Under the pieces are notes generated by a model. That model made no database searches. It saw only the letters and a list, made by a program, of their open reading frames with translations, and had not been told where the DNA came from. Made by a program: the position numbers and the translations under genes. From an uncultured Oscillospiraceae bacterium (lineage in GTDB: Bacteria > Bacillota > Clostridia > Oscillospirales > Oscillospiraceae), in NCBI GenBank assembly GCA_947626495.1, contig CANQSJ010000001.1, positions 1-64,000 on the forward strand: a DNA stretch of 64,000 nt, in the 5' to 3' direction. Positions 48,583 through 56,470 of this stretch are shown here, piece by piece. The first letter of the stretch is position 1; every line of letters begins with the position of its first letter.

Positions 48583-49401
48583 TCAGAAGACGGCGACCGT
48601 GCCGCCACCGTAGGTGTTGTTGATGTAGTCCCGCACGGCGTCGGACTGCAGGGCCGCCAGCAGAGCCTGGATGGCCTCGTTGTTCTCGTTGCCCTCCTTG
48701 ACGGCCAGGATGTTGGCGTAGGTCTGGGCAGCCTCGCCGGAGGCATCCTCCACGGCCAGGGCGTCATCGGCGGCGTTCAGACCGCCCTGCAGGGCGTAGT
48801 TGCCGTTGATGACCGCCAGGTCCACGTCGGGCAGCACGTTGGTCAGCTGGGCAGCCTCCATCTCCTGGATGTCCAGGTTCTTGGGATTGTCCACGATGTC
48901 GTGCTTGGTGGCGTTGGAGGAGGCGTCGATGCCGTCGGCCAGGGTGATCAGGCCCTCCTGCTGGAGCAGCAGCAGCGCGCGGGTCTCGTTGGAGCCGTCG
49001 TTGGGCACGGCGACGGTGGCGCCGTCAGGCAGCTCTTCCAGAGAGGCGGTCTTGCCCGGATAGATGCCGAAGGGCTCATAGTGGATAGCGCCCACGCTGA
49101 CGATGTGAGTGCCGTACTCCTCGTTGAAGGCGTTCAGATAGGGCGTGTGCTGGAAGTAGTTGGCGTCGATGTCGCCGCTCTCCACGGCCTCGTTGGGCTG
49201 CACATAGTCGGTGTACTCCACGATCTCCAGGGTGATGCCCTGCTCGGCCAGGACGTCCTTCACCTGGGCCAGGATCTCCGCGTGGGGCGTGGGGGAAGCG
49301 CCCACCTTGATGGTGACGGCTTCCTTCTTGGAGCCGCCGCAGCCGGCCAGGACGCTCAGGCAAAGGGCCAGAGCCAGAACGATTGCAAGTGTCTTTTTCA
49401 T
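48583..49401 (-). CDS. metQ: Methionine ABC transporter substrate-binding lipoprotein
   Basis: 272-residue NlpA/MetQ lipoprotein (lipobox LAGC, then GGSKK). Landmarks: VGASPTPHAEILAQVKDVLAEQGI, NYFQHTPYLNAFNEEYGTHIVSVGAIHYEPFGIYPGK and ADDALAVEDASG. It delivers D/L-methionine to MetNI. It is the last gene of the metN-metI-metQ operon under a methionine T-box, 49 nt after metI, with an AAAGGAG Shine-Dalgarno. Confidence 0.96.
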   Translation of the reverse strand: MKKTLAIVLALALCLSVLAGCGGSKKEAVTIKVGASPTPHAEILAQVKDVLAEQGITLEIVEYTDYVQPNEAVESGDIDANYFQHTPYLNAFNEEYGTHIVSVGAIHYEPFGIYPGKTASLEELPDGATVAVPNDGSNETRALLLLQQEGLITLADGIDASSNATKHDIVDNPKNLDIQEMEAAQLTNVLPDVDLAVINGNYALQGGLNAADDALAVEDASGEAAQTYANILAVKEGNENNEAIQALLAALQSDAVRDYINNTYGGGTVAVF

Positions 49402-49450
49402 TTCAGTTTCTCCTTTTGAAAGATGATTTGACAGGGTCAGCGTTTTAGAT

Positions 49451-50140
49451 TCACCGGATGCGTTTGTCGCTCCGTTTGGTGATGAGATTGCCGGTGCTCT
49501 GGAAGATCTGCACCAGGATGATCAGCAGGATGACCATCACATACATGACGAGATACTTTTTGCGGTAATAGCCGTAGTTGATGGCGATGGCGCCGAGGCC
49601 GCCGCCGCCCAGCACGCCCGCCATGGCGCCGTAGCCGAAGATGGTGATGAGGGCCACGGTCACATTGGAGATGAGGGCGGGCTTTGCCTCCGGGATCAGC
49701 ACCTTGCAGATGATCTGCATAGGACTGGCGCCCATAGCCTGGGCCGCCTCAATCACCCCCTGATCCACTTCCCGGATGGATGTCTCCACCAGCCGGGCCA
49801 CGAAGGGAAACGCCGCGATGGTCAGCGGCACGATGATGGCTCTGGTGCCCACGGACGTGCCCACGATCACCCGGGACAGGGGCAGCACCATCACCAGCAG
49901 AATGAGAAACGGCACGCTCCGCAGCAGGTTAATGACCGCGTTCAGCGCCTGCATCAGCGCCCTGGGCAGCGGGCGGATGCCCCGTTCCTCCCCGGTCACC
50001 AGCAGCACCCCCAGGGGGATGCCGATGACGAAGGCCAGCAGCGTGGGCAGGAAGGTCATCAGCAGCGTCTCGCCCACAGCCTGGAGCAGATCCTCCCGGA
50101 TGATGCTCGTCAGCAGCTGCACATTTTCTTCACTGAACAA
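49451..50140 (-). CDS. metI: Methionine ABC transporter permease
   Basis: 229-residue permease with five to six membrane helices. The EAA loop is VIEAAQAMGASPMQIICKVLIPEA, and FGYGAMAGVLGGGGLG is typical of MetI. The start codon is TTG at 50140: it overlaps the metN stop by 11 nt and has AGGAGG 9 nt upstream. No better ATG exists before the first helix. Confidence 0.96.
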   Translation of the reverse strand: MFSEENVQLLTSIIREDLLQAVGETLLMTFLPTLLAFVIGIPLGVLLVTGEERGIRPLPRALMQALNAVINLLRSVPFLILLVMVLPLSRVIVGTSVGTRAIIVPLTIAAFPFVARLVETSIREVDQGVIEAAQAMGASPMQIICKVLIPEAKPALISNVTVALITIFGYGAMAGVLGGGGLGAIAINYGYYRKKYLVMYVMVILLIILVQIFQSTGNLITKRSDKRIR

Positions 50141-51158
50141 GGTCCGTCACCTCCTCCGCCGTCACGCCGGGAATGTCCCGCAGATATATGAGCGCCCGGG
50201 CCGCCTCCGTCTCGTCCTGGGGCAGTCCCAGCACCATGGTGCCGAAGGACTTGTCTCCGATGGTGCGGGTGTCGGCGCTGATGATGTTCAAAAGGATGCC
50301 CTGCTCTCTCGCCAGGGTGGAGATGATGGGCTCGCCGGAGGCCGCGCCGTTGAAGGCCAGGCGCACCAGCCGGTTTTCCGGCAGCACGTGGATCTTCTCT
50401 CCGCCGGGCATCACCAGCCGGCGGCCCGCCTCCGTGCGGGGATTGGAGAAGATGTCGGACACGGCCCCCTGCTCCTGGATGACGCCGTTGTCCAGAATCG
50501 CCACCCGGTCGCAGATCTGCTCCACCACCCGCATCTCGTGGGTGATGACCACCACCGTCACGCCCAGTTCCCGGTTGATCTTCTTCAGCAGCTCCAGGAT
50601 GGACAGGGTCGTGGTGGGGTCCAGGGCGCTGGTGGCCTCGTCGCACAGCAGCACCTGGGGCTGGGGATACTCCGCCAGGGCCCGGGCGATGGCGATGCGC
50701 TGCTTCTGGCCGCCGCTGAGCTGCACCGGATAGGCATCCGCCTTGTCGGGCAGGCCCACCATCTCCAGAAGCTCCCTGGCCCGCTTTTCCCGCCAGCCCT
50801 TCTCGCCCGCCAGGCCGCTCAGCTCCAGAGGAAAGCAGATGTTGTCCAGCGCCGTGCGCTGCATGAGAAGGTTGAAGCCCTGGAAGATCATGCTCATGCT
50901 GCGGCGGGCTTTTCTCAGATCCTTTTCCTTCAGCGCCGTCAGCTCCTGGCCGGCGAAGGTCACCTTGCCGGAGGTGGGCCTTTCCAGCAGGTTCATGCAC
51001 CGCACCAGGGTGCTCTTGCCCGCGCCGGACAGACCGATGATGCCGAAGATCTCACCCTTCTCGATCTCCAGGTTGATATCCTGCAGCGCCTCTACCTTCC
51101 CCTCGCCGGCGCCGAAGGTCTTGTTGAGATGCTCGATTTTGATGATCGTCTCGCCCAT
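50130..51158 (-). CDS. metN: Methionine ABC transporter ATP-binding protein
   Basis: 342 residues: an N-terminal ATPase (Walker A GLSGAGKSTLVR, signature LSGGQKQR, Walker B LLCDEATSALD) and a C-terminal NIL domain (about residues 265-342), which in MetN binds methionine and causes transinhibition. It is the first gene of metNIQ, 14 nt past the T-box terminator stem region, with GAGAGGAC before the ATG. Confidence 0.97.
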   Translation of the reverse strand: MGETIIKIEHLNKTFGAGEGKVEALQDINLEIEKGEIFGIIGLSGAGKSTLVRCMNLLERPTSGKVTFAGQELTALKEKDLRKARRSMSMIFQGFNLLMQRTALDNICFPLELSGLAGEKGWREKRARELLEMVGLPDKADAYPVQLSGGQKQRIAIARALAEYPQPQVLLCDEATSALDPTTTLSILELLKKINRELGVTVVVITHEMRVVEQICDRVAILDNGVIQEQGAVSDIFSNPRTEAGRRLVMPGGEKIHVLPENRLVRLAFNGAASGEPIISTLAREQGILLNIISADTRTIGDKSFGTMVLGLPQDETEAARALIYLRDIPGVTAEEVTDLVQ

Positions 51159-51171
51159 TGTGTCCTCTCTT

Positions 51172-51467
51172 CAACAAAAATGCCGTCCCTGATATACATC
51201 AAGGACGACATACAACTACGCCGTGGTACCACCTTGCTTCACACACGCCTCGCGGCGCATGCCTTTGAGGGTTCCATCAAACCCCTGCGCTGTCACGGGC
51301 GCCCCCGTCGCGGACTACCTATCGCCCGCGCGGCTCCAAGACCATGTTCGGCGGGCTCTCTGCGCCCCTTTCCAGCTGCCGGGGCTCTCTGGCGGCATAA
51401 CCTTCCCGCTTACTCTTCTTTTCATTGCCTTTGCGTGGTATTCGATTGTTCCCCTCCATCGGAGGTT
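51172..51467 (-). promoter_or_regulatory. T-box riboswitch upstream of metNIQ (predicted methionine specifier)
   Basis: On the minus strand: stem I begins in GAAAAGAAGAGTAAGCGGG; the 3' side of the specifier loop reads GAACATGGTC, giving ATG at 51345-51343. The T-box core AAGGTGGTACCACG is at about 51222-51236. The terminator stem CGTCCTTGAT / ATCAGGGACG (51184-51207) is followed by TTTTTG. Uncharged tRNA-Met should favour antitermination and raise metNIQ transcription. Confidence 0.93.
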
Positions 51468-51473
51468 GTGGAT

Positions 51474-51502
51474 ATTATATTCTCCCACGCCGCCGATGTC
51501 AA
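51474..51502 (-). promoter_or_regulatory. Consensus promoter of the metNIQ T-box transcript
   Basis: Minus-strand TTGACA, 17-nt spacer, TATAAT: full consensus. Transcription should start near 51467. Confidence 0.9.
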
Positions 51503-51570
51503 CGGACAGAAAAGTCAATTTTTACGCCCATTTTTCCCCTTGTTTTGTGAAAACAGGAAAAATCCAGCCC

Positions 51571-51602
51571 AAAAACGCCGCCCCCGGGATTTCCGGGGGC
51601 GG
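51571..51602 (-). terminator. Terminator of agcS
   Basis: CCGCCCCCGG / CCGGGGGCGG 10-bp stem, then CGTTTTTG on the minus strand, 27 nt past the agcS stop and upstream of the metNIQ promoter. Confidence 0.85.
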
Positions 51603-51628
51603 TGGATCTCTTGTTTTCAGGGGGGGAT

Positions 51629-53023
51629 TTATTTGATCTTTTTCTTGTCGGAGAAGTAATCCTTGCTCATCTTGGCAATCACGCCGGACATCAGCAGCAA
51701 GGCCACCAGGTTGGGGATGGCCATGGCGCCGTTCAGGGTGTCGGAGATGTCCCACATCAGCTTGCCGGAGCCGGTGGCACCCACGACGCAGACCAAGCAG
51801 AAGATGATCTTGTAGCCCCAGGACACATACTTGTTGTTGTGGGTCAGATAGCCCCAGCAGCGGTCGCCGTAGTAGCTCCAGCTGATGCAGGTGGACAGGG
51901 CGAAGAAGATCAGGCTGACCTGGATGATCAGGCCGCCCAGAGTGCCGGGCAGGATAGAGTTGAAGGCCGCCACGGCCGCCGCGCCCTTGGAGGCGTAAGT
52001 CTCCAGCGCCGCCTCGCCCAGCTCGAAGCCGGACAGCACCAGGGTCAGGCAGGTGATGGTGCAGATGATGATGGTATCCACGAACACCTCGAACACGCCC
52101 CAGATGGCCTGCTCGCAGGGCTCCTCGGTGGAGGAGGCGGCGTGGGCGATGGGGGCGGAGCCGAGGCCGGCCTCGTTGGAGAACACGCCGCGGGCGACGC
52201 CCTGGCGCATGGCCACCATGATGGCGTAGCCGAACACGCCGCCGCCCACTGCCTTGAAGCTGAAAGCGCTCTTGAAGATGGTGGCGAAGGCCGCGGGAAC
52301 CTGGGGCAGCCGCATGAGGATGACCACGATGCCCGCCAGGATGTAGAAGATGGACATGAAGGGCACCAGGTAAGAGGTGACGGTGCCAATGCGCTTGACG
52401 CCGCCCAGGATGACGACGGCCACCACGATGGCCAGCACGATGCCCGTGATCAGGGGCTTGACGCCGAACAGGCCGGTCATGGCGCCGGCGATCTCGCTGG
52501 ACTGGGCGATGTTGCCGATGCCGAAGGAGGCCAGGCCGCCCAGGATGGCGAAGATCACGGCCAGCCACTTCCAGTTCTTGCCCAGGCCGTTGCGGATGTA
52601 GTACATGGGACCGCCGGAGTAAGCGCCATTCTCGTCCTTTTCACGGTACTTCATGGCCAGGGCGATCTCGCTGTACTTGGTGCACATGCCGAAAAATGCG
52701 GAGACCCACATCCAGAAGGCCGCGCCCGGGCCGCCTACGAACACGGCGCCGGTGACGCCGGCGATGTTGCCGGTGCCCACGGTGCCCGCCAGGGCGGTGG
52801 TCATGGCCTGGAAGGGGGTCAGGTTATTGCTGTCTTTCTTTTTGTCCGTCTTCTTGAAGACGGAGCCGATCGTGTTCTTCATAATGTAGCCGAACCAGCG
52901 CACCTGGACCCACCCCGTGCGGAAGGTCAGGTAAATGCCGGTGCCCACCAGCAGGATCAGCATGATGGGGCCCCATACGAAGCCGTTGATCGCATTGTTG
53001 ACTTTTTCGATCATTTCTACCAT
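51629..53023 (-). CDS. agcS: Alanine/glycine:cation symporter (AgcS family)
   Basis: 464-residue sodium-coupled amino-acid symporter with about ten membrane helices. Family motifs: FVWGPIMLILLVGTGIYLTFRTGWVQVR, LAGTVGTGNIAGVTGAVFVGGPGAAFWMW, GGPMYYIRNGLGKNW and FSNEAGLGSAPIAHAA. The upstream glycine riboswitch points to glycine as substrate or signal. It is transcribed alone, ending at the terminator at 51571-51602. Confidence 0.95.
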   Translation of the reverse strand: MVEMIEKVNNAINGFVWGPIMLILLVGTGIYLTFRTGWVQVRWFGYIMKNTIGSVFKKTDKKKDSNNLTPFQAMTTALAGTVGTGNIAGVTGAVFVGGPGAAFWMWVSAFFGMCTKYSEIALAMKYREKDENGAYSGGPMYYIRNGLGKNWKWLAVIFAILGGLASFGIGNIAQSSEIAGAMTGLFGVKPLITGIVLAIVVAVVILGGVKRIGTVTSYLVPFMSIFYILAGIVVILMRLPQVPAAFATIFKSAFSFKAVGGGVFGYAIMVAMRQGVARGVFSNEAGLGSAPIAHAASSTEEPCEQAIWGVFEVFVDTIIICTITCLTLVLSGFELGEAALETYASKGAAAVAAFNSILPGTLGGLIIQVSLIFFALSTCISWSYYGDRCWGYLTHNNKYVSWGYKIIFCLVCVVGATGSGKLMWDISDTLNGAMAIPNLVALLLMSGVIAKMSKDYFSDKKKIK

Positions 53024-53088
53024 ATTCGTCTCTCCTCTAAAAATCGTCGTGTGGTGTGGTCGCCTGTTGCGGCACGACCCGGAACAAG

Positions 53089-53118
53089 AAAAAGAGCTTA
53101 CCCGAAAGGGGTACGCTC
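53089..53118 (-). terminator. Expression-platform terminator of the glycine riboswitch
   Basis: GAGC...TACCC / GGGTA...GCTC stem with one mismatch, followed by TTTTTC on the minus strand. It lies between the aptamer and agcS, and should form when glycine is low or high depending on switch polarity; the sequence alone does not settle this. Confidence 0.75.
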
Positions 53119-53156
53119 AAACATCAAACAGTCCGCCCGCTGGACGACGGGCTTAT

Positions 53157-53244
53157 TCTGTCCTTTTGCCTGAGAGATTGAGCGTATCGCTGCCTTGCCC
53201 CTTCGGCCCCCGCCCCGCAGGCGGGCTTCTCCAGAATCCCATCC
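53157..53244 (-). promoter_or_regulatory. Glycine riboswitch aptamer
   Basis: The minus strand has the family's conserved blocks in order: GGGATTCTGGAGAAGC, then GGGGCCGAAGGGGCAAGG and CTCAATCTCTCAGGCAAAAGGACAG. Only one complete aptamer is visible; the upstream 70 nt may form a helper stem. It lies about 140 nt before agcS. Confidence 0.93.
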
Positions 53245-53324
53245 ACCGGCGGTTCCGTTGGTTCTGCCGGTTTCTTCTGGCCATATAAAGTTTGTTCCCA
53301 GTCTGTGCCTTGCCTTATATGTCT

Positions 53325-53353
53325 AATATATACTATGTGTCTCCGATTTGCAA
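53325..53353 (-). promoter_or_regulatory. Promoter of the glycine riboswitch-agcS transcript
   Basis: Minus-strand TTGCAA, 17-nt spacer, TATATT, about 80 nt upstream of the aptamer. Confidence 0.65.
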
Positions 53354-53407
53354 GCATTAGTTTTTGTAAAAACGTCACAGTTTCATAGGAATTTTTTATA
53401 TATTTTG

Positions 53408-54469
53408 TCAGCCGTTTCTGGTAAGTTCTTCCATGCGGCGGCGCTGGTCCGTCTCTCCCATGCGCAGCGCCATGTCCGCGCAGCTTGCCGCCCAGTCCCT
53501 CCTGCCCTGCCGGGCGCAGGCCTCCGCCAGCAGCGTCCAGGGCCTGGCGCCCCAGCAGTCCGGCTCGGCGGCGTAGGTCATGTCCTGCTCCCGGATGTCC
53601 AGCGCCCGGCGGCAGTACCGCTCGCACGCCGGCCACCGGCCCTGCCCCGCCATGAGCTGGGCCAGCTCCACCAGCGGCTCCCGCTGCTCCGGCGCCTCGA
53701 AGGCCGCCCGCAGCAGCCACAGCTCCGCCTCCTCCCACCGGCCCAGCCGCTCCAGGCACCGGGCGATGTACAGCATGGACGCGGCCCGCTCCGGCCGCCA
53801 CACCGCCCCGGGGAGGGACAGATGGGCCTTAAAGGTGCCGACGGCCTCCTCCCACCGGCCCCGGAACATATACTCCCGGCCCAGATAGTGCCGGTCCCTG
53901 GCGTCCTCCGGGGATTCATCCACCGCCAGCTGCAGCAGCCGCAGATAATCCCCCCGGCTCTTGGCTGGGTCCGGATGGTGCTCCAGCCGCATCCCCGGCA
54001 CGGCGCAGTATACCTTCGGCACGGCGTATTCCAGCACCTCATGCACCGGGTGGGCCCAGCGGCACACGCCGGGCTTGTGGACCTTCTCGTACCAGAACTT
54101 CACCCCGTCGGACCCGTCGGCGTTGAAGGACCACACGTACTCGTACCGGGCGGTGGTGCACCCCGGCCGCCAGGCCGCCTCCAGCGCGGCCCGCCATCCG
54201 GGGCAGAACACCTCGTCCAGGTCGGTGCATACCAGGACGTCGCCGTCGGCCGGGACCAGCTCCAGCGACCGGTTCCGGGCCGCGTCGAACCGCCAGGGCT
54301 CCACCCGCTCCGTGACCACATGGGCGCCCAGATCCCGCAGTGCCGCCGCGGTGCCGTCGCCGCTTCCCGTGTCCAGAACATAAACCCCGTCCGCCTCGGA
54401 CATGGACCCCATCCACCGGGCGGCGAAGGCCTCCTCGTCTCTCGCGATGGCATAGACGTATATCCGCAT
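53408..54469 (-). CDS. Glycosyltransferase family 2 with C-terminal TPR-like helices
   Basis: 353 residues. The N-terminal GT-A domain starts MRIYVYAIARDEEAFAARWM and has VLDTGSGDGTAAAL, ARNRSLELVPADGDVLVCTDLDEVF with the metal-binding Asp-x-Asp, and HPVHEVLEY. The C-terminal 170 residues are tetratricopeptide-like repeats (YLGREYMFRGRWEEAVGTFKAHL; MLYIARCLERLGRWEEAELWLLRAA). The ATG at 54469 has GGGGGT 8 nt upstream; an in-frame ATG 24 nt earlier lacks one. Donor and acceptor unknown. No glycan cluster surrounds it. Confidence 0.88.
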   Translation of the reverse strand: MRIYVYAIARDEEAFAARWMGSMSEADGVYVLDTGSGDGTAAALRDLGAHVVTERVEPWRFDAARNRSLELVPADGDVLVCTDLDEVFCPGWRAALEAAWRPGCTTARYEYVWSFNADGSDGVKFWYEKVHKPGVCRWAHPVHEVLEYAVPKVYCAVPGMRLEHHPDPAKSRGDYLRLLQLAVDESPEDARDRHYLGREYMFRGRWEEAVGTFKAHLSLPGAVWRPERAASMLYIARCLERLGRWEEAELWLLRAAFEAPEQREPLVELAQLMAGQGRWPACERYCRRALDIREQDMTYAAEPDCWGARPWTLLAEACARQGRRDWAASCADMALRMGETDQRRRMEELTRNG

Positions 54470-54553
54470 AAAAAACACCCCCTGCCCGGCCATTGTATGC
54501 CGGAACAGAGGGGGGTGTGAATCATAACTTCGGGGAAGAGGTGACGCCGCGGG

Positions 54554-56470
54554 CTATGCGAGCTTTGCCGCTTGCGGCGAAGAGAGCCCTTGCCTGCGTG
54601 CGTCGACGTCGTATTGGAGCATATAGAGCTTGTAGTACCGGCCGTGCTGGTGGAGAAGCTGCTGGTGGGTGCCCTGCTCCAGGATCTGGCCGTGGGAGAG
54701 CAGGATGATGTTGTCCGCGTGCTGGATGGTGCTCAGCCGGTGGGCCACGATGAGCATGGTGCCGATGTTTTTCATCTTCTCCAGGGAGTCCTGGATGAGG
54801 ATCTCGGTCTCCGTGTCGATGTTGGCGGTGGCCTCGTCCAGGATCATCACCTCCGGCCGGTGGATGATGGTCCGGGCGAAGGAGAGCAGCTGCCGCTGGC
54901 CGGCGGAGAAGTTGTTGCCCCGCTCCCGGACCACCTCGTCCAGACCGTCGTCCAGCTTGTTGATGAAGTGGTCGGCGTTGACATAGCGGCAGGCCTGCCA
55001 GATCTCGTCGTCGGTGAACCGCTCCTCCCGCAGCACAATGTTGGAGCGGATGGTGCCGGAGAACAGGAACACGTCCTGGAGCATCTGGCCGAAGTGCCTG
55101 CGCAGGGAGGCGATCTTGATGTGCTTGATGTCGATGCCGTCGATGAGGATCTGGCCCTTCTGGATGTCGTAGTTGCGGCAGATCAGGCTGAGGATGGTGC
55201 TCTTGCCCGAGCCGGTGGAACCCACCAGGGCCACGGTCTGCTTGGGCGCCACGTGGAAGGAGACGCCCTTGAGCACCCACTCGCCGGGATTGTAGGCGAA
55301 CCACACGTCCCGGAATTCGATCTCCCCCTCGATGTGGTCCAGCTCGATGGCGTCCGGCTCGTCCACCAGCTCCGGCTGCATGTCGAACACGGCGAAGATC
55401 TTCTCCGCCGAGGCGAAAGCGGACTGGAGCATGTTGAACTGCTCGGCCAGCATCTGGATGGGGTCGAAAAACCGGGAGATATAGAGATAAAACGTCACGA
55501 TGGTGCCGCTGGTGATGGTCTGGCCCAGGAAGGACCGGTCCTCGATGACCCCCCGGCTTCCCAGATAGAACAGGCACATCACCGAGGAGATGTACAGCAT
55601 ATACACCATGGGCCGGAAGATGCCGAACACGTACATCTGCTGCTGGCGGGCCTTCTTCAGCCGGGTGCTCTTTTCCAGAAACTCGTTCATCTTGGCCTGC
55701 TCCCGGTTGAACACCTGGGTGATCTTCACGCCGGACAGGTTCTCGGACAGATAGGTGTTGATGTCCGTGGTGCAGTCCTTCACCCGGCGGAAGGCCCGGC
55801 GGGTCAGCTTGCGGAAGATGTAGGTGAACAGCACCAAAAAGGGCATGAAGCACAGCACCATCAGCGTCAGCGCATAGTTGAGCAGCAGCATGGCCCCCAG
55901 CACGCCCACCAGCATGAAGATGTTCTTGATCATGTTCACCAGGATGTTGGTGAACATCATGGAGATGGCGTTGGTGTCGTTGGTCTCACGGGTCACCAGC
56001 TTGCCCACGGGGATGTTGTTCAGCTGCTCGTGAGAGAGGCTCTCGATGTGGGTGAACAGGTCCTGGCGCAGGCTGGAGAGAATCTTCTGGCCGGTCTTCT
56101 GCAGGATGATGGACTGCAGATAGGTGCACACCATAGACACGATCAGCATCCCGGCGTACAGCCCCACCATGGTATACAGGCGTCTGAGCTCAAAGTCCGC
56201 CTTGATCAGCTCCTCGATCTGGCCGGTGAGCAGCGGAGACAGCAGGCTGTAGGCGATGGACAGGATCATGATGAAGAACACCAGCAGGAAGCTCTTCCAA
56301 TAGGGGGTGGCATACTTGGCCAGCCGGCGCAGAATCTCCCCGTCCTTCATGTGCCGGTCGGCGCTGAAGGGGTCCTTCAGGCGCTTGACATAGCTCCACA
56401 GCACTACAAACAGGATCGCGAACACGCCGATGATGGCGCCCACGATCAAAAGAGGCAGGTATTCACGCAT
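54554..56470 (-). CDS. ABC exporter half-transporter, catalytic-site subunit (second pair)
   Basis: 638 residues. A membrane anchor at the N-terminus (LLIVGAIIGVFAILFVVLW) precedes a six-helix transmembrane domain and an ATPase with Walker A GSTGSGKSTI, an altered signature NFSAGQRQ and a canonical Walker B MILDEATANID. The start at 56470 overlaps the previous ABC gene by 8 nt. As in the pair at 9843-13569, the intact catalytic Glu is on this subunit and the canonical signature on the partner. Substrate unknown. Confidence 0.92.
   Translation of the reverse strand: MREYLPLLIVGAIIGVFAILFVVLWSYVKRLKDPFSADRHMKDGEILRRLAKYATPYWKSFLLVFFIMILSIAYSLLSPLLTGQIEELIKADFELRRLYTMVGLYAGMLIVSMVCTYLQSIILQKTGQKILSSLRQDLFTHIESLSHEQLNNIPVGKLVTRETNDTNAISMMFTNILVNMIKNIFMLVGVLGAMLLLNYALTLMVLCFMPFLVLFTYIFRKLTRRAFRRVKDCTTDINTYLSENLSGVKITQVFNREQAKMNEFLEKSTRLKKARQQQMYVFGIFRPMVYMLYISSVMCLFYLGSRGVIEDRSFLGQTITSGTIVTFYLYISRFFDPIQMLAEQFNMLQSAFASAEKIFAVFDMQPELVDEPDAIELDHIEGEIEFRDVWFAYNPGEWVLKGVSFHVAPKQTVALVGSTGSGKSTILSLICRNYDIQKGQILIDGIDIKHIKIASLRRHFGQMLQDVFLFSGTIRSNIVLREERFTDDEIWQACRYVNADHFINKLDDGLDEVVRERGNNFSAGQRQLLSFARTIIHRPEVMILDEATANIDTETEILIQDSLEKMKNIGTMLIVAHRLSTIQHADNIILLSHGQILEQGTHQQLLHQHGRYYKLYMLQYDVDARRQGLSSPQAAKLA

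Noticed and set aside
53245-53325. A second glycine aptamer upstream of the first
   Set aside because: The conserved blocks (GGAGAA, CCGAAGG, CAGGCAAAAGGACAG) occur only once. The upstream part is only able to form a simple stem.
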